From contig JABAKD010000035.1 of NCBI GenBank assembly GCA_012845835.1, positions 826,246-890,245 of the forward strand: 64,000 nucleotides of DNA, in the 5' to 3' direction. This stretch comes from Undaria pinnatifida. Its lineage: Eukaryota; Sar; Phaeophyceae; Laminariales; Alariaceae. Shown in pieces: positions 1 through 10,569 of this stretch. Position numbers and translations under genes: made by a program. Under the pieces are notes generated by a model that was given only the letters and a program-made list of their open reading frames with translations, had not been told where the DNA came from and ran no database searches. Numbering within the stretch: position 1 is the stretch's first letter; every line of letters begins with the position of its first letter.

Positions 1-135
1 GCCACCTGCCCGAGCCCCGCTCCAGAAGACGCCCACAGGGTCTACGGGCCCTGCTTCGATTTCTAGCACGCTCACCCACGGCCAAATGCTACGGTAGGGG
101 GTCCCTTTCGGGAATGTTTTTTTCAGTGGCTCGGT

Positions 136-295
136 GTCAGTCGCGCGAGTGACTCCCCTGTTCCTTACGGTCACAAGCTTTTGTGCCCTTTAACATTCTC
201 GATATCAATACGAAAGGGGATGGGTACTACGCTGCACCAAAACAATCGCCGAACGATTTTTGTCAGTGAGGCACAGCGTCACTCGCGCGAGTGGC
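136..295. repeat. 160-bp unit bounded by palindrome GTCACTCGCGCGAGTGAC
   Basis: An 18-base near-perfect palindrome (GTCAGTCGCGCGAGTGAC) lies at 136-153 and its variant (GTCACTCGCGCGAGTGGC) at 278-295. The sequence between them is matched by a second copy at 7361-7529: both share the order palindrome, 'CCTGTTCTTNCGGT', 'CACTGCACCAAA', 'TTTTTGTC', palindrome. It has no coding capacity. It could be a small element or a fragment of a larger repeat; its function is unknown. Confidence 0.55.
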
Positions 296-484
296 TCAGA
301 CCCGGCAGTGAAAATTGGTGGCACCTCCCTACCGTAGCCTTGATCCACATTCTTCAGGCTACGAATTCCCCAGCGGTACAGGAAGAAGATTCGACACTGC
401 ACGAGCGGCCAGTGATGACGCCACGCCTCCAGTCTGATCAGCTGGACGTTAGTCCCGTAAATGTACGGAATAAGCGCACCTCTT

Positions 485-1620
485 GTCCAGCAGAAACAGG
501 TCAGAGCCCCTGCCCCCTCGGGCGCAGTTAGAGCATATTTTTGCGATTTGTCGCCAAAGAGCATAGAGGCCACCACGCGAGAAGCGGTGGGTTCGGACTT
601 GCGTCGTGCTCTAGAGGCCTGGTGTGCCTGAGGGGGACACCATAGGCTCAAACTGCCGAGCAATAGCGTTCCCAGAGGGGGACAATGCAGACCTAAATGC
701 CCTACGAGGCTATCGACGGGTTGGCACTGCCGATGTTGGACTCTTTTTCGGGAACAGTACGGGCGGCTTCTTATGAGTTTCCGCCAGTGAGTGAGCTGGG
801 CCCGAGGCGAGAAACTGCAGAATCGGATTCGCATTATGCTCCCGAGGCCTGGTGTTCCCGCAAGGGGACATTACAGGCACTAAGAGCCGAGGACTGGTGC
901 TCCAAGAAGGGGACATTGCAGACCCAAAAGTCCAACGAGGCTACCGACGGGTTGGCACCGTCGGTTTTTGATCATTTTTCGGGTGCAGTTAGAGCGGATG
1001 TTTGCAGTGTTCCGCCAACAAGCGAATAGGACCCGAGTCAAGACACCGTGGGTTCGGACTCGTGGGGACACCATATGCCCAACCTGCAGACGACTGGTGT
1101 TCCCAGTGGGGGACATTGCAGACCCTAATGCCCAACGAGGTTACCGACGGGTTGGCACTGTCGATGTTGGACTCGTTTTCGGGTGTAGTAAGGACGGCTT
1201 CTTACGAGTTTACGCCAGTGATTGAAGACGACCCGCGACGAGAAACCACGGGTTCGGACTCGTATTATGCTCCCGAGGCCTGGTGTTCCCGCAAGGAGAA
1301 ACTACAGGCCCAACGAGCCGAGGACTGGTGTTCCCGGAAGGTGACATTGAAGACCCAAATGTCCAACGGGGCTACTGACGGGTTGGCACCATCGTTTTTT
1401 TTATCATTTTTCGGTCGCAGTTAGAGCAGATGCTTGCATTGTTCCGCCAACGAGCGAAGTGGACCCCAGTCGAGACAACGTGGGTTCGGATTCGCGCCGT
1501 GCTCCCGAGGCCTGGTGTTCTCGCAAGGGGACACCACAGGCCCAAGTGCCGAGGCCTGGTGTTCCCGAACGGGGACATTGCAGGCCGAAAATACCAACAC
1601 GGCTTTTGATCCTTCCCTCG
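485..1620. repeat. Higher-order tandem repeat, alternating B-A-B-A-B monomers
   Basis: The phrase GACGGGTTGGCAC recurs near 713, 945, 1146 and 1377, giving spacings of about 232, 201 and 231 bp. Two monomer types alternate: the A type contains 'GATGTTGGACTC' and 'GGCGGCTTCTTA', the B type contains 'GCAGTTAGAGC' and 'TTCCGCCAA'. A shorter sub-repeat, TGGTGTTCCCGCAAGGGGAC and variants, occurs in both (near 611, 851, 895, 1095, 1282, 1327, 1514, 1558). The array is a dimeric satellite with a period of about 432 bp. Open frames within it look incidental. Confidence 0.75.
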
Positions 1621-1972
1621 AATACTCCATAGACAGAGTGGTGTTGTTCTGGTAGCCCCCTTCCAATTTTTGTTGTCCTCTTCATCGCTTGCCGTGGAAG
1701 ACGTGTCATATTGTTGCGTGGACAGGTAAATGCTGGCCGAAAAAGCCAGGATTAGTTTTAAGACCATCGAGCAATGGAGCTCATAATGTCGCCGCCTGGC
1801 CCAAGCACACACAAACGCATCGGTCGAGGCGTGCGCAACTTCTCCTCCGCTGTTGGGGACAGGGAGAAGCAAAACGCCGTGTTATCTGGCACCTACGCCA
1901 AATTCACGCAGAATCCAGCCATGAGAAAAAACAAGGGTGTGTGCGGTACGCTACGCACCAAGGCTTACAGGC

Positions 1973-2450
1973 GGTATATACCGCCGGTATTACCGGTACC
2001 AAACTCTTCAATAAGTTCAGCTCGGCATCAAAACCGGTACCGGAAACTTCGGGAAGTCGGTACGACATGAATACCTGTACCGGCGGTGCCGGTACAGACT
2101 TGCGCAACGGTACCGGATTCTTCGGTAATTTCGGTACAACGTCAATACCGGTACCGGACATTTCGGTATGTTCGGTACGTTATCAATACCGGTACCGGCG
2201 ACTCCGGTAAGTTCGGTACGACATCAATACCGGCACCGGACACTTCGGTAAGTTCGGTACGATATCAATACCGGTACCGGACACTTCGGTAAGTTCGGTA
2301 CGACACTAATACTGTACTTGCGGTACCGGTATGCACGTATGTACCGGAGCCGGTACCGGCATCGGTACAACATCGATTCCGGTACCGGACACGTCCGTAA
2401 GATTGGCGCAACATCAACTCGGTACCGGACAATTCGGTACGTTTGGCACG
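1973..2450. repeat. 41-bp tandem array rich in GGTACC/CCGGTACCGG (left block)
   Basis: The unit ATCAATACCGGTACCGGACA...TTCGGTAAGTTCGGTACG repeats with 41-bp spacing (for example at 2182, 2223 and 2264). The block opens with the palindrome GGTATATACC followed by GCCGG. The core CCGGTACCGG is itself a palindrome. Copies at the edges are degenerate. No protein is supported, since the frames open only because of the repeat. Confidence 0.8.
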
Positions 2451-3120
2451 ACATCAACCCGATTCCACCACATTGTGACGTCATCTCTTGGAGCTTTGGC
2501 TCCAGGCGTCACTCCAAACCGCACACACCCGGGTCCCCGAGCATTTCCAGTACGCTCGGTATACCGAGAGTGAGCGCGCATGCGCAATGGCGCAAATTTC
2601 CCAGAATGCGGTGGCCTCCAACAGTTATGCCACCGCTCCTGGTGGCGGGTAATCTTCGCGAGCTCACACACACCAGCGCCGGCGGCAGACATTATCGACG
2701 TGGACGCGGAAAAGAAAGCCGTGTCGGTGATGTTGCCTGCGCCTACTATGTACAACTCGCGCACGGGAGACGTGTACGAGTTGCTGGCGCGGACGATCTA
2801 AGCCGTTGGATGGTTTCCCGGTGCGGACCGGTTTTCGGAGGGAAGGGACGCGTGAAGCCTCATATATGTACTCGATTGGCGTGTATGTCGAACCGATCGA
2901 CGAGAAGCCGGCGCATTGCTGATAATCCAAAGGGTGTTTTTTACCTTTTGAACAGCATACCAAGACCAAGAAAACAAGAGAAAATATTGAAAATATATCA
3001 ACCAATTATACTTCACTTCAACGATATACCTCAGCGGGTATCCCCGGCCAATACCGGATTTTCTCTGTACATGTACCGCCAGTTTATGCCCAGTTTGTGC
3101 ACCTAATCGCAAGTGTGTGC
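2451..3120. other. Unique spacer between the two 41-bp arrays
   Basis: About 670 bp of non-repetitive sequence. A short plus-strand frame at 2580-2801 (73 codons) ends in a protein-like stretch (IIDVDAEKKAVSVMLPAPTM, then YNSRTGDVYELLARTI), which may be a fragment of a lost gene. An AT-rich tract follows at 2930-3060. The spacer sits between two blocks that each begin with GGTATATACCGCCGG, so it could be an insertion or simply the spacer of a larger repeat. Confidence 0.35.
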
Positions 3121-3360
3121 CGGTACCTTGCCGGAGGTATATACCGCCGGCACTGCCGGTATATGTATTCAAGTCTGTGAAGGTACCGGTACTGGTACCG
3201 GTAGAAACTTTCGCACAGGTTCCGGACGCTTCGGAACGTTCTGTACGACATCAATACCGGTACCGGAAACTTCGGTAAGCTCGGTACGTTATCAATACCG
3301 GCACCGAAAACTTGGGTAAGTTCGGTACGACATCAATACCGGTACCCGCGGAACACGTAC
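3121..3360. repeat. 41-bp tandem array (right block)
   Basis: This is a second block of the same 41-bp unit, again opening with GGTATATACCGCCGG (3136) and continuing with TCAATACCGGTACCGGAAAC-type units at about 3249, 3290 and 3331. It is in the same orientation as the left block. Confidence 0.75.
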
Positions 3361-4300
3361 CGTACCGAATACACCCTTGAAAAACAACGTCTGTTAAGCA
3401 CTGTCAATAAGCTTCTAGCTGAAGCCAACCTTCTGGACCCAGTGTAGGGCATTGGGCTCCGGGCGGATGATCCCAGGGCCGATCCATTCCAGTGGACAAG
3501 AAACCTTTGCTCGGTGAAGCATTTTCTGCCGTTCGCGAACCTATTCGCGATGGTGAGGCCGGGTCGACGCACCCGACCTCCCCTAGTCGGTTACGCACCT
3601 GTGCTGCGAATGCAAGAGCCAAGAAACTTCGTCCGCGCCGTGGCCGGGCCGTTAACAGCGGCCAGCGCTCGCAAAGGTTTTTTTTCGGAGTTTCCGACCT
3701 ATTTCTCCGCGGCGTTGGCCGACTAAAATCCGTGGAGGTTTGGAGATAGCTTCTGGCGTCGGCCCTGACCTTGCGCTGTCGAAAGACGGCTCCTGTTTCG
3801 TCGGGGATACTGTGACGCTGAACGACGTCTCGTTTACTACAAAATTACGTATACCAGTCGAGTAACGCTCGACTCGGAGAGGCACTGGACTATTCTAGAT
3901 TTGGGGATCGGCCGCATTGTTGGGGCTCCCAAACGCCTCCGACAGTACTTTGGGGAACAAAGAATCCGTATATTTTCCGGCCACGAGACAGAGGAGAGCA
4001 TTGGCAAACTGGGGACCCTTAATGCACGAGTCTTGCAGTAGCTTAGGTTCTTCGCCGCTTTCGATTGCACACTCGAGTGCCGCAAAGGCAGCGCCAACGG
4101 CTTCGCCGACTTTTTTTGCCCGCTTGCAAGAGCCTGCTGCGGAGTACGACCAATCGCAGTGGCTTGACAAGCTTCAACCCCGTGGGGTTGACAAGCCCCA
4201 ACCCCGTTGGAGATAGCGGTATCTACCTCCTACGGACCGGCGGGCTGCGCCCTCCCTCCTCGCCGATCCCAGGGGTCGGGTTGGCTAGGCTCGTGCCATC
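3361..4300. other. Low-information region with one protein-like fragment
   Basis: No complete gene is visible. A minus-strand open frame at 3895-4170 encodes up to 91 residues with normal protein-like composition (KRAKKVGEAVGAAFAALECA, then LLCLVAGKYTDSLFPKVLSE). I do not recognise it. It lacks a convincing start and could be an exon or a decayed fragment. A short duplication around 4170-4210 repeats AACCCCGTNGG. Confidence 0.3.
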
Positions 4301-4440
4301 TAAAACACTGCTTTGCTTGGGCTCGTTCCCCGCACCGAAAGACCTGCCTTGGTTGGGATCGTACCCCGCACCGAAAGCACTGCCTTGGGTGGTTTTGTGC
4401 CCCGCACTGAACATGCTGCTTGGGTGGGCTCCCTCTCACG
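4300..4440. repeat. 37-bp tandem repeat, about 3.5 copies
   Basis: The units CCCCGCACCGAAAGxxCTGCCTTGG recur near 4334, 4371 and 4407 at about 37-bp spacing. On the minus strand they read as a repeated LSVRGT-P-KA peptide. Because 37 is not a multiple of three, the apparent repeat peptide depends on small length differences between copies, and coding is unlikely. Confidence 0.55.
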
Positions 4441-4486
4441 TCTACCGTACTTTACGAGTTTTTCACACACGAACCACGTATAAGAA

Positions 4487-5829
4487 TTGACGGACTTTCT
4501 GCCCCCCCGAGGACATTCGTCGCTCGCGTTTCTGCCTCCGTCGCCACTGCCGAAGACAGTACCGACCGCGCATCGAGCTCTGCTGCCGCTGACATCGTTC
4601 TCACTTCGGTTCTTGCCATACCCACCGAGGAGTGGCACTGGCTCCGCAGACGCCCTGGCTGCCGCGACAACCATTGCACAGTCGACTCTTCTATCAAGGA
4701 GTTCTACACAGGAGACGGACCCCGCCGCGACCACCGGTTGGACCGTGTCGTCTCTGCCTTGCTCGGCACTCCAGTCCCTCCGTCGGCGACGACGCGCCGA
4801 CGAACAACGACAGCAACCGGTAATGCAGCCCCGCTCTAGATTATGGATTCGGGCCCAGCGCGGCCCCTCGATCATCTTCCCGGAGTGTTAACACCCCGCC
4901 ACGAGTCCCACGGCCGCGGCCGACCCCGTCGACAGCCGTTATCCCTCCTCCTGCTGCCTCTCCGGTCTCCAAGGTATCGATCCTGTCAGACCGTGACCGC
5001 GCGGAGCCTATTGGGACTCCTATATTGCGGCCTCCGCCCACTCCTGGCGACACGCCAACTGCACCTACAAAATTAGATGCCCTTGACGACGTTGAGGAGC
5101 TGCAGTTCGCTGATTCCGTTGCGCGATTTTCGCATGCCGACTGAGAGCGAGAACACCAGAATGCGCCGACGTGCCATGCCGACGTGCGATACACCACTAT
5201 CGGCCGGACGCCGGCCCAGTCACCCGACTTCTTGTCCTTTTACGCGTTGCATAAGCGTTCCTTCCTTTCGGACACCCAGGAGATGACAAATATATGCCGC
5301 CTACATACAAATAACGACTACTCATCTGTGACCCGAGGTGGCGTCATTTCGGTGATGTACCAGACGCGTTGGTTGGGACTCTCCGAACCATCCTGGGGGC
5401 GGGAAACGACACCCTCAAAAACACACCGTACGTTGTTCGGCCGGCACACCGGACCAACACCGCCAAACCAACCGCTTTACCGATTAATGCGCATCGCTGT
5501 GGCACAGCGGGAGCTTTCTCTGAACAAAAGCGAACACGTTTGGCGCCCATCTACGCTCGGGTCACGCGCATAAATTGGATTCGCCGCCTCCGTGACACAG
5601 TACTCCCTCAAGGAGCCCACGTTTGGTACAAGGACGACAATGGGTTATGGTGGCTTCGAAAAATCAGCGCGAGTCCCACTGAAGGCGGGGCATATCTGGT
5701 CTGATTTTACACGACGTCGACGGGGACCGGACGAGGCTGTCGATATCTTCATGTCTACGTCGATATCGCCTTCCCACGGGGTATTCAACGTAACGTAGAT
5801 AACTCTCGTGGCACAGCCGCGGCTACTTG
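4487..5829 (+). pseudogene. Decayed retroelement polyprotein remnant
   Basis: Plus-strand frames continue one another with stops and frameshifts. At 4892-5142 there is a proline-rich linker frame (PPAASPVSKVSILSDRDRAE, then DALDDVEELQFADSVARFSHAD). At 5184-5573 and 5369-5704 there are further frames, the latter ending in GAHVWYKDDNGLWWLRKI and GGAYLV. After a TGA at 5702 the same frame continues (YLHVYVDIAFPRGIQRNVD) to a TGA ending at 5829. A conserved tryptophan-rich GLWWLxKI segment near the end of a polyprotein is typical of C-terminal integrase or linker regions in LTR elements. I infer a dead retroelement. No reverse transcriptase motif (YxDD) is visible, so the family is not assigned. 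Confidence 0.4.
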
Positions 5830-5956
5830 ACTTTCAAGCGGCCGCCAGTCCTCGAGAGTTTAAAAAATATATCCGGATTATAAGGTTTGGAGTTCTTGCC
5901 CTTGGTTTGTTTGTGGGAGTTCGAGCTTTATGTCTGGATGTGGGGCGGTTCTTACA

Positions 5957-6929
5957 TTTTTTTTTAGTCCTGCCAACCTCCCTGCTCAGTGTCGGGCCAG
6001 TCACGCCGCCATCTAAGGCGCAAGACTGTCGGTTTTTCGTGTTCATTCAAGTTCCCCCTTCCGTCACCCTCCTCAGCCCAGAGCCGGGGGACGACCAGGG
6101 TATCCTGTTCACGCATAACGTAGTACAGGGCTATATATGGGGCTCTGTGTAATCTTCGATTTTTTTGTGTTGTATTTGTTCTACTTTTTCGGCTAAATAC
6201 TTCTCCCTCTCGGGGGGCTGCAGGTGATGTCACCTTCCATTCCGGGTATTTGTCGTTTCCTCGTCTAACCCCCCGTCATGCCAGTGGTCCGCGGGAGGTT
6301 TTTGGCATGACTTCTCCCTTGTAATAGCACTTGCGTTCTCCTTCACTTCGACAAGGGTTTGCCTTGCCATAGTGACTTTCCTGTAGTTTGCTTGCCGTAG
6401 AGCCTTTTCTGTCTTCCCCCCCCCGCCATAACGACGGTACGCGGAACGTTTTTGATGGGTGGTTCGTCTTGTTGTAGGGTTTACGTTTCTTTCAATTGCC
6501 TCTCTTCGAGTTTTCCTGGCTCCATAGCCAGGCCGGTAGAGGCGTGGGAGTGAGTTTTGAGGGGCCGCATCTTCGACTCGTGGTCTAGTTTGTAGAACCG
6601 GAGTTCCTCCGAATCTTCCATATTTCTGCATATGCGGCTCGTCAGGGTGGTTTACTGCTATAAAACGGCGCCTTGAAAGCCCTGTGAATGTCTGATTTGA
6701 TCGGTAGTTGGTCGTTTTCGTATAATACGTTGGCGTTGTTGTATTCGGGGATAGTCAGGAAACGAAACCGAGGCACGCGCCTCGGCTCTCAGATGATATC
6801 CGGGGCTCTGTGAAAATTTTAAATAGCCGTTTCTATGCTACAGCTAAGAAAGTGAGTACTCACCGAGGACCTGCTCAATGGGCAGACCTGCAGGAGACAC
6901 TCTGTGCCCCCGCCCAATACCTTAAAACA
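5957..6929 (+). mobile_element. Old copy of the miniature LTR element (5' LTR not clear)
   Basis: The interior matches the intact element at 7593-8901 in order: 'CCTGCTCAGTGxCGGGxCAGT', 'AAGGCGCAAGACTG', 'CTCAGCCCAGAxCxGGGGG', 'GTACAGGGCTATxTA', then ATATGCGGCTCGTCAGGGTGG just before the terminal repeat. The 3' LTR (6656-6929) aligns with the intact LTRs: GATAGTCAGGAAA, GGCACGCGCCTC, AAGAAAGTGAGTACTC, CCGAGGACCTGCTCAATGGG. It ends ...TTAAAACA. The 5' LTR is lost or too diverged; 'CTTACA' at 5951-5956 may mark its end. There is no coding capacity. Confidence 0.65.
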
Positions 6930-7050
6930 TGCCTTTGGAGACGCAACACCGTTCCTACTCCTAATAGAGACATCTCCAACGTTTGGGCGCTAATGACGTT
7001 TTTTCATATATTACATAAAAAAAATTGATTATCCTATCCCCGTCCTGTGT
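6930..7050. repeat. Dispersed repeat of about 120 bp, copy 1
   Basis: GAGACGCAACACCGTTCCTA, CTCCTAATAGAGACA, CCAACGTTTGGGCGCTAATGA and 'TTATCCTATCCCC' recur in the same order at about 40105-40230. It is non-coding. Confidence 0.6.
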
Positions 7051-7360
7051 CGCCGTCTGTGGCTACCATCTATCTCCTAGGATAGAGATATTTTTCTCGC
7101 TACTTTCTATTATAGACTATAGGGGGGGAGGATTCAATGTATTCATACCAGGTATTCATTCAAGACATTCATTATTTTCCACATGTTTGCATAGGAAGAC
7201 AATATTGTCGGGATGTCATGTAGGTTTTGCGCCCTGAACATTATTCATAGCTGCGTGTAGGCCATGGCTTTTTTGGCTTTGGTCATCGGGTTGCACTTTC
7301 AGTTAATCAGTATCGCTCGGTTGCTGGGTGAAGTAGGGGGGTCACGTTAGGGGGCTCAAG

Positions 7361-7529
7361 GTCACTCGTGCGAGTGACTTCCCTGTTCTTTCGCGGTCTT
7401 CAGCTTTCGTGCTGGTTTGACGTTTTCGATGTCAATGCGCAAAGGAATAATAAGCTACACTGCACCAAACCGAAACCGCCTAGGAAAGTATTTTTGTCGG
7501 TCAGGTACAGAGTCACTGGTGCGAATATG
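7361..7529. repeat. Palindrome-bounded unit, copy 2
   Basis: This is the second copy of the unit at 136-295. The left palindrome GTCACTCGTGCGAGTGAC is at 7361-7378 and the decayed right one at 7512-7529. It is followed directly by an AGTATGAT microsatellite (about 7530-7592) that hosts the LTR element at 7593. Confidence 0.5.
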
Positions 7530-7592
7530 ATCGTATAATAGTATGATAGTATGGCATTACTAATAGTATGATAGTATGATAGTATGAGAGTA

Positions 7593-7861
7593 TGTCAAGA
7601 TACGGCCTCGATAGGCCTGTAATTATCCGAACTGAGATAATTTGGATGAGTTTCGTATGATAAGGTTGGCGTTTTATATTTGGTATAGTCAGGAAATAGA
7701 TCGGAGGCACGTGCCTCTCATCTCAGAAGCCATCCGGGGCTCTGGTTGAATCGAATAAAGCTACGCCTCTGCGAAGGCTAAGAAAGTGAGTACTCTCCGA
7801 GGACCTGCTCAATTGGCGGAACTTCAGGGGACACTCTGTGTCCCCGCTCAATACTCTTACA
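7593..7861 (+). repeat. 5' LTR of the miniature element
   Basis: It begins TGTCAAGATACGG, ends CTCTTACA and is nearly identical to 8635-8901. It contains GATAGTCAGGAAAT, the palindromic GAGGCACGTGCCTC and AGAAAGTGAGTACTC. Confidence 0.85.
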
Positions 7862-8634
7862 TTATAGCGTCGTCGGCAGGACTTACGAATCCCCTGCTCA
7901 GTGCCGGGTCAGGGTTCGGGTAAAACTCCGCTATCGGAGGCGCAGGACTGCCGCTTTTTCGTTGTTGTTCAATTTCGCCCTGCCGACGTCCTCCTCAGCC
8001 CAGATCTGGGGGGCGACCAGGGTACCATGTTCGCGCGTAACGTGGTACAGGGCTATGTACGAGCCTTTGTGCCATTTTTTTTTTGTGTTGTTTTTGTTCT
8101 ACTTTGTTTTTTCGGCGGAACACTTCCCTCCTTCGCGGGGCTGTAGATGCGGCCACCTTCCATCCCGGGTATTTGCCGTTTCTTCGCGTAACCCCCCGCC
8201 ATGCCGATGGCCCGAGGGAGGTTTTTTGCATTACTTCTCCCTTGTGTTAGCGCCTGTGTTTCCCTCCACATCGACGAAAGCTCGCCTCGCCATAGTACCC
8301 TTTCTGTGGTTGGTTTGCCGTAGAGCCTTCCCTGCCCCCCCCCCCGCCACAACGGCGCTCTGCGGCAGGTTCTATGGCCTATTCTACCCCCCCCCCCGTT
8401 ACACCGGCGGTACGCAGCAGGTTTTTGATGGGTGGCTTTTGCCTTGTTGTAGGGTATGCGTTTCCTTCGACTGCTTTTCTTCGCGTATTTCTGGCTCCCT
8501 AGCAAGACTGTTAGAGATGTGGGAGTGGGTTTTGAGGAGCCGCATCTTCGACTCATGGTCTAGTTCGTATAACCGGAGTTTCCCCGAACCTCCCATATTT
8601 CTGCATATATATGCGGCTCATCAGGGTGGGCTAG

Positions 8635-8901
8635 TGTTAAGATACGGCCTTGAAAGGCCTGTCATTATCCGAATTAAGATAATTTGGATGGGTTTCGTAT
8701 GATAAAGTTGGCGTTTTTTATTGGGGATAGTCAGGAAATTGATCGGAGGCACGTGCCTCTGATCTCAGAAGCCACCCGGGGCTCTGGTGGAATCGCGAAG
8801 CTACGTCTCTGCGAAGGCTAAAAAAGTGAGTACTCTCCGAGGACCTGCTTAATTGGCAGACCTGCAGAGGACATTTTGTGTCCTCCCTCAATACTCTTAC
8901 A
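8635..8901 (+). repeat. 3' LTR of the miniature element
   Basis: It begins TGTTAAGATACGG, ends CTCTTACA and is preceded by the polypurine-like AGGGTGGGCTAG. The flank immediately after it is AGTATGAT. Confidence 0.85.
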
Positions 8902-9001
8902 AGTATGATAGTGTGATAGCATGATAGTATGATAGTATGATATTATGATAGTATGATAGTGATAGTATGGTAATATTAACAGTATGATAGTATGAGAGTA
9001 T
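8902..9001. repeat. AGTATGAT microsatellite
   Basis: Tandem TATGATAG units continue the same microsatellite seen at about 7530-7592 on the other side of the LTR element, so the element inserted into this array. Confidence 0.8.
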
Positions 9002-9150
9002 GTGTGATATGCTGCCTAAAAATCGGTAGTGAAGAAGGGGGTATTAACAGGTGTTAACATGTATTAACATCCCCCCAACATACCGTATAGGCTTGGGTGA
9101 GGTGTAGATCTCAAGTGACGAGCGTTAAAAGCAAAACAAAACGGCGAAAT

Positions 9151-9675
9151 GACGCGTGCTGCGATAGAGGTGCACTACTTTTTTTCTGAGGTTCCTCAAT
9201 TTCGGAGCACAGTTAACGCTATACAGCTCGAAGCGCGTCTTGGGAACAAAATCACTTGGAGTTGGTACAAATATATGGAGGGGGTTGAGGGCTCTAAAGG
9301 GTTTTAAGGCCTCTCCCAAAAATCGATTTGGTGATGAATAAAACTGCTACCAAATGAAAAATCCCATGGTCTAGGTACACCACGAGAATCATGAAAAACA
9401 CATGGCGCATTTATGACGGTTTGGGGCTAAGAAAATCACTTGGAGTTGGTACAAATATATGGAGGGGGTTGAGCCTCTAAAGGGTTTTAAGGCCTCTCCC
9501 AAAAATCGATTTGGTGATAAACAAAACTGCTACCAAATGAAAAATCCCATGGTCTAGGTACACCACGAGAATCATGAAAAACACATGGCGCATTTACGAC
9601 GGTTTGGGGCTAAGAAGCCCCGTCATTCAGAAATCATTTCAGACAGTACGTGCTACCTCTATCGTAGCATGCGTC
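9151..9675. mobile_element. Small inverted-repeat element, copy A (525 bp)
   Basis: The left end GACGCGTGCTGCGATAGAGG, followed by TGCAC, is matched in reverse complement by the right end (GACGCATGCTACGATAGAGG, followed by TAGCAC, read from 9675). The interior carries a direct duplication of about 185 bp (9248-9433 and 9434-9616), with 'CACTTGGAGTTGGTAC' and 'AAATCGATTTGGTGAT' in both. Reversed, it aligns to copy B at 21402-21644 through CTAGACCATGGxATTTTTCA, CCAAATCGATTTTGGGA and CTGAATGACGGG. AAACGGCG occurs near both outer ends, but an exact target duplication is not clear. It is non-coding and MITE-like. Confidence 0.75.
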
Positions 9676-10456
9676 AAACGGCGCACCTTTACAGCAGTAG
9701 CCTTTGTCACTCGACGGTAGTGTTCCACTAGGTATCCGCTATCTGCGTGAGCTGTAGACAAACCGTCTATCTCTGCGGAAAGCTTATATCTCTGCTGATA
9801 TCTTAAAGTCTGATTTCCGTTATTTTAATTATTGTGCGATTGAGACCATTAGATTGTGCAGGAAGGCTGACGCGGGATCCAGGATTCGGCACGTACGTAT
9901 ACACCGCACAGTGGTACAATGAATCACGTGATCTACAAGGGCATGCAGGAAACATAACAAGGGCAGCATATGTATTGTCTTACTCTACGCATCCCGCGCT
10001 GATTGGTTGAGAATAGGTAGCTGCACTTTTGCATAAAGAGTAGAATGGTTCTGAGGAAAACACATGGACTCGATGTGATCAGTTGTATTATGAGTTGGTT
10101 CTTACTCCCACTTCAAGTATGCAAGGAGTCACACACGTGGCCTTGTAGAAGCGGCCGACGTAGGCAGTTAGCAGCTTGCACTCAGGGTTGACGCTTGGCA
10201 TGAAGCTTGGATGCCTTGCCAGTATGAGATCCGGTATTTGGAGCTTGGCCAGAACCAAGCTTCCACCCCACCCCCCCCCCTCTCGATCACTTTTGCATCC
10301 TGACTAAATATCAGCAAGAGTCTTGCTCGATTAACAATAACAAGAGAATCTACTACCTGGGTTTTTTACTGCTGTCAGCTGTGGTCTCGTGATAGACACA
10401 CCTGTCCCTTCTGAGGATCATATCGACAAGGATCCTCGGTAGATTATTTTATACAT
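9676..10456. other. Spacer, possibly ending in an LTR-like end
   Basis: No gene is visible. The stretch ends ...TTTTATACA and is followed by TTTGGCGACGTTGCAG (about 10456-10471), which resembles an LTR end plus a tRNA-type primer-binding site, like those at 7861 and 14058. I found no matching partner LTR, so this is only suggestive. A 13-base C-rich run is at about 10264. Confidence 0.3.
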
Positions 10457-10569
10457 TTGGCGACGTTGCAGTTCTTCTCTCCTTCGCGCGAGGTGACCAC
10501 CAGCCAGCTAACCGTTCAACCCAGCTCGTTTTTCTCCGCTTCTTCGTGTGAACACCGTCTCCTGCACTA

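Larger units (their letters stand above)
7593..8901 (+). mobile_element. Complete miniature LTR retrotransposon (TRIM-like), 1.31 kb
   Basis: Two direct terminal repeats, 7593-7861 (269 bp) and 8635-8901 (267 bp), start TGTYAAGATACGG and end CTCAATACTCTTACA. A primer-binding-like TAGCGTCGTCGGCAGGAC follows the left LTR at 7865. A purine-rich CATCAGGGTGGGCTAG precedes the right LTR. The 773-bp interior has no gag or pol; its open frames are short and contain poly-C tracts. The four bases AGTA lie immediately before and after the element and fit a 4-bp target duplication. The site is an AGTATGAT microsatellite. Mobilisation must depend on a partner element. The inverted LTRs at 12715-14058 share the PBS and the polypurine end. 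Confidence 0.85.

Noticed and set aside
2318..3106. 262-codon plus-strand ORF
   Set aside because: It starts inside the 41-bp array, has Arg/Tyr-rich repeat translation and no protein-like features over most of its length; only a different frame ending at 2801 looks plausible.
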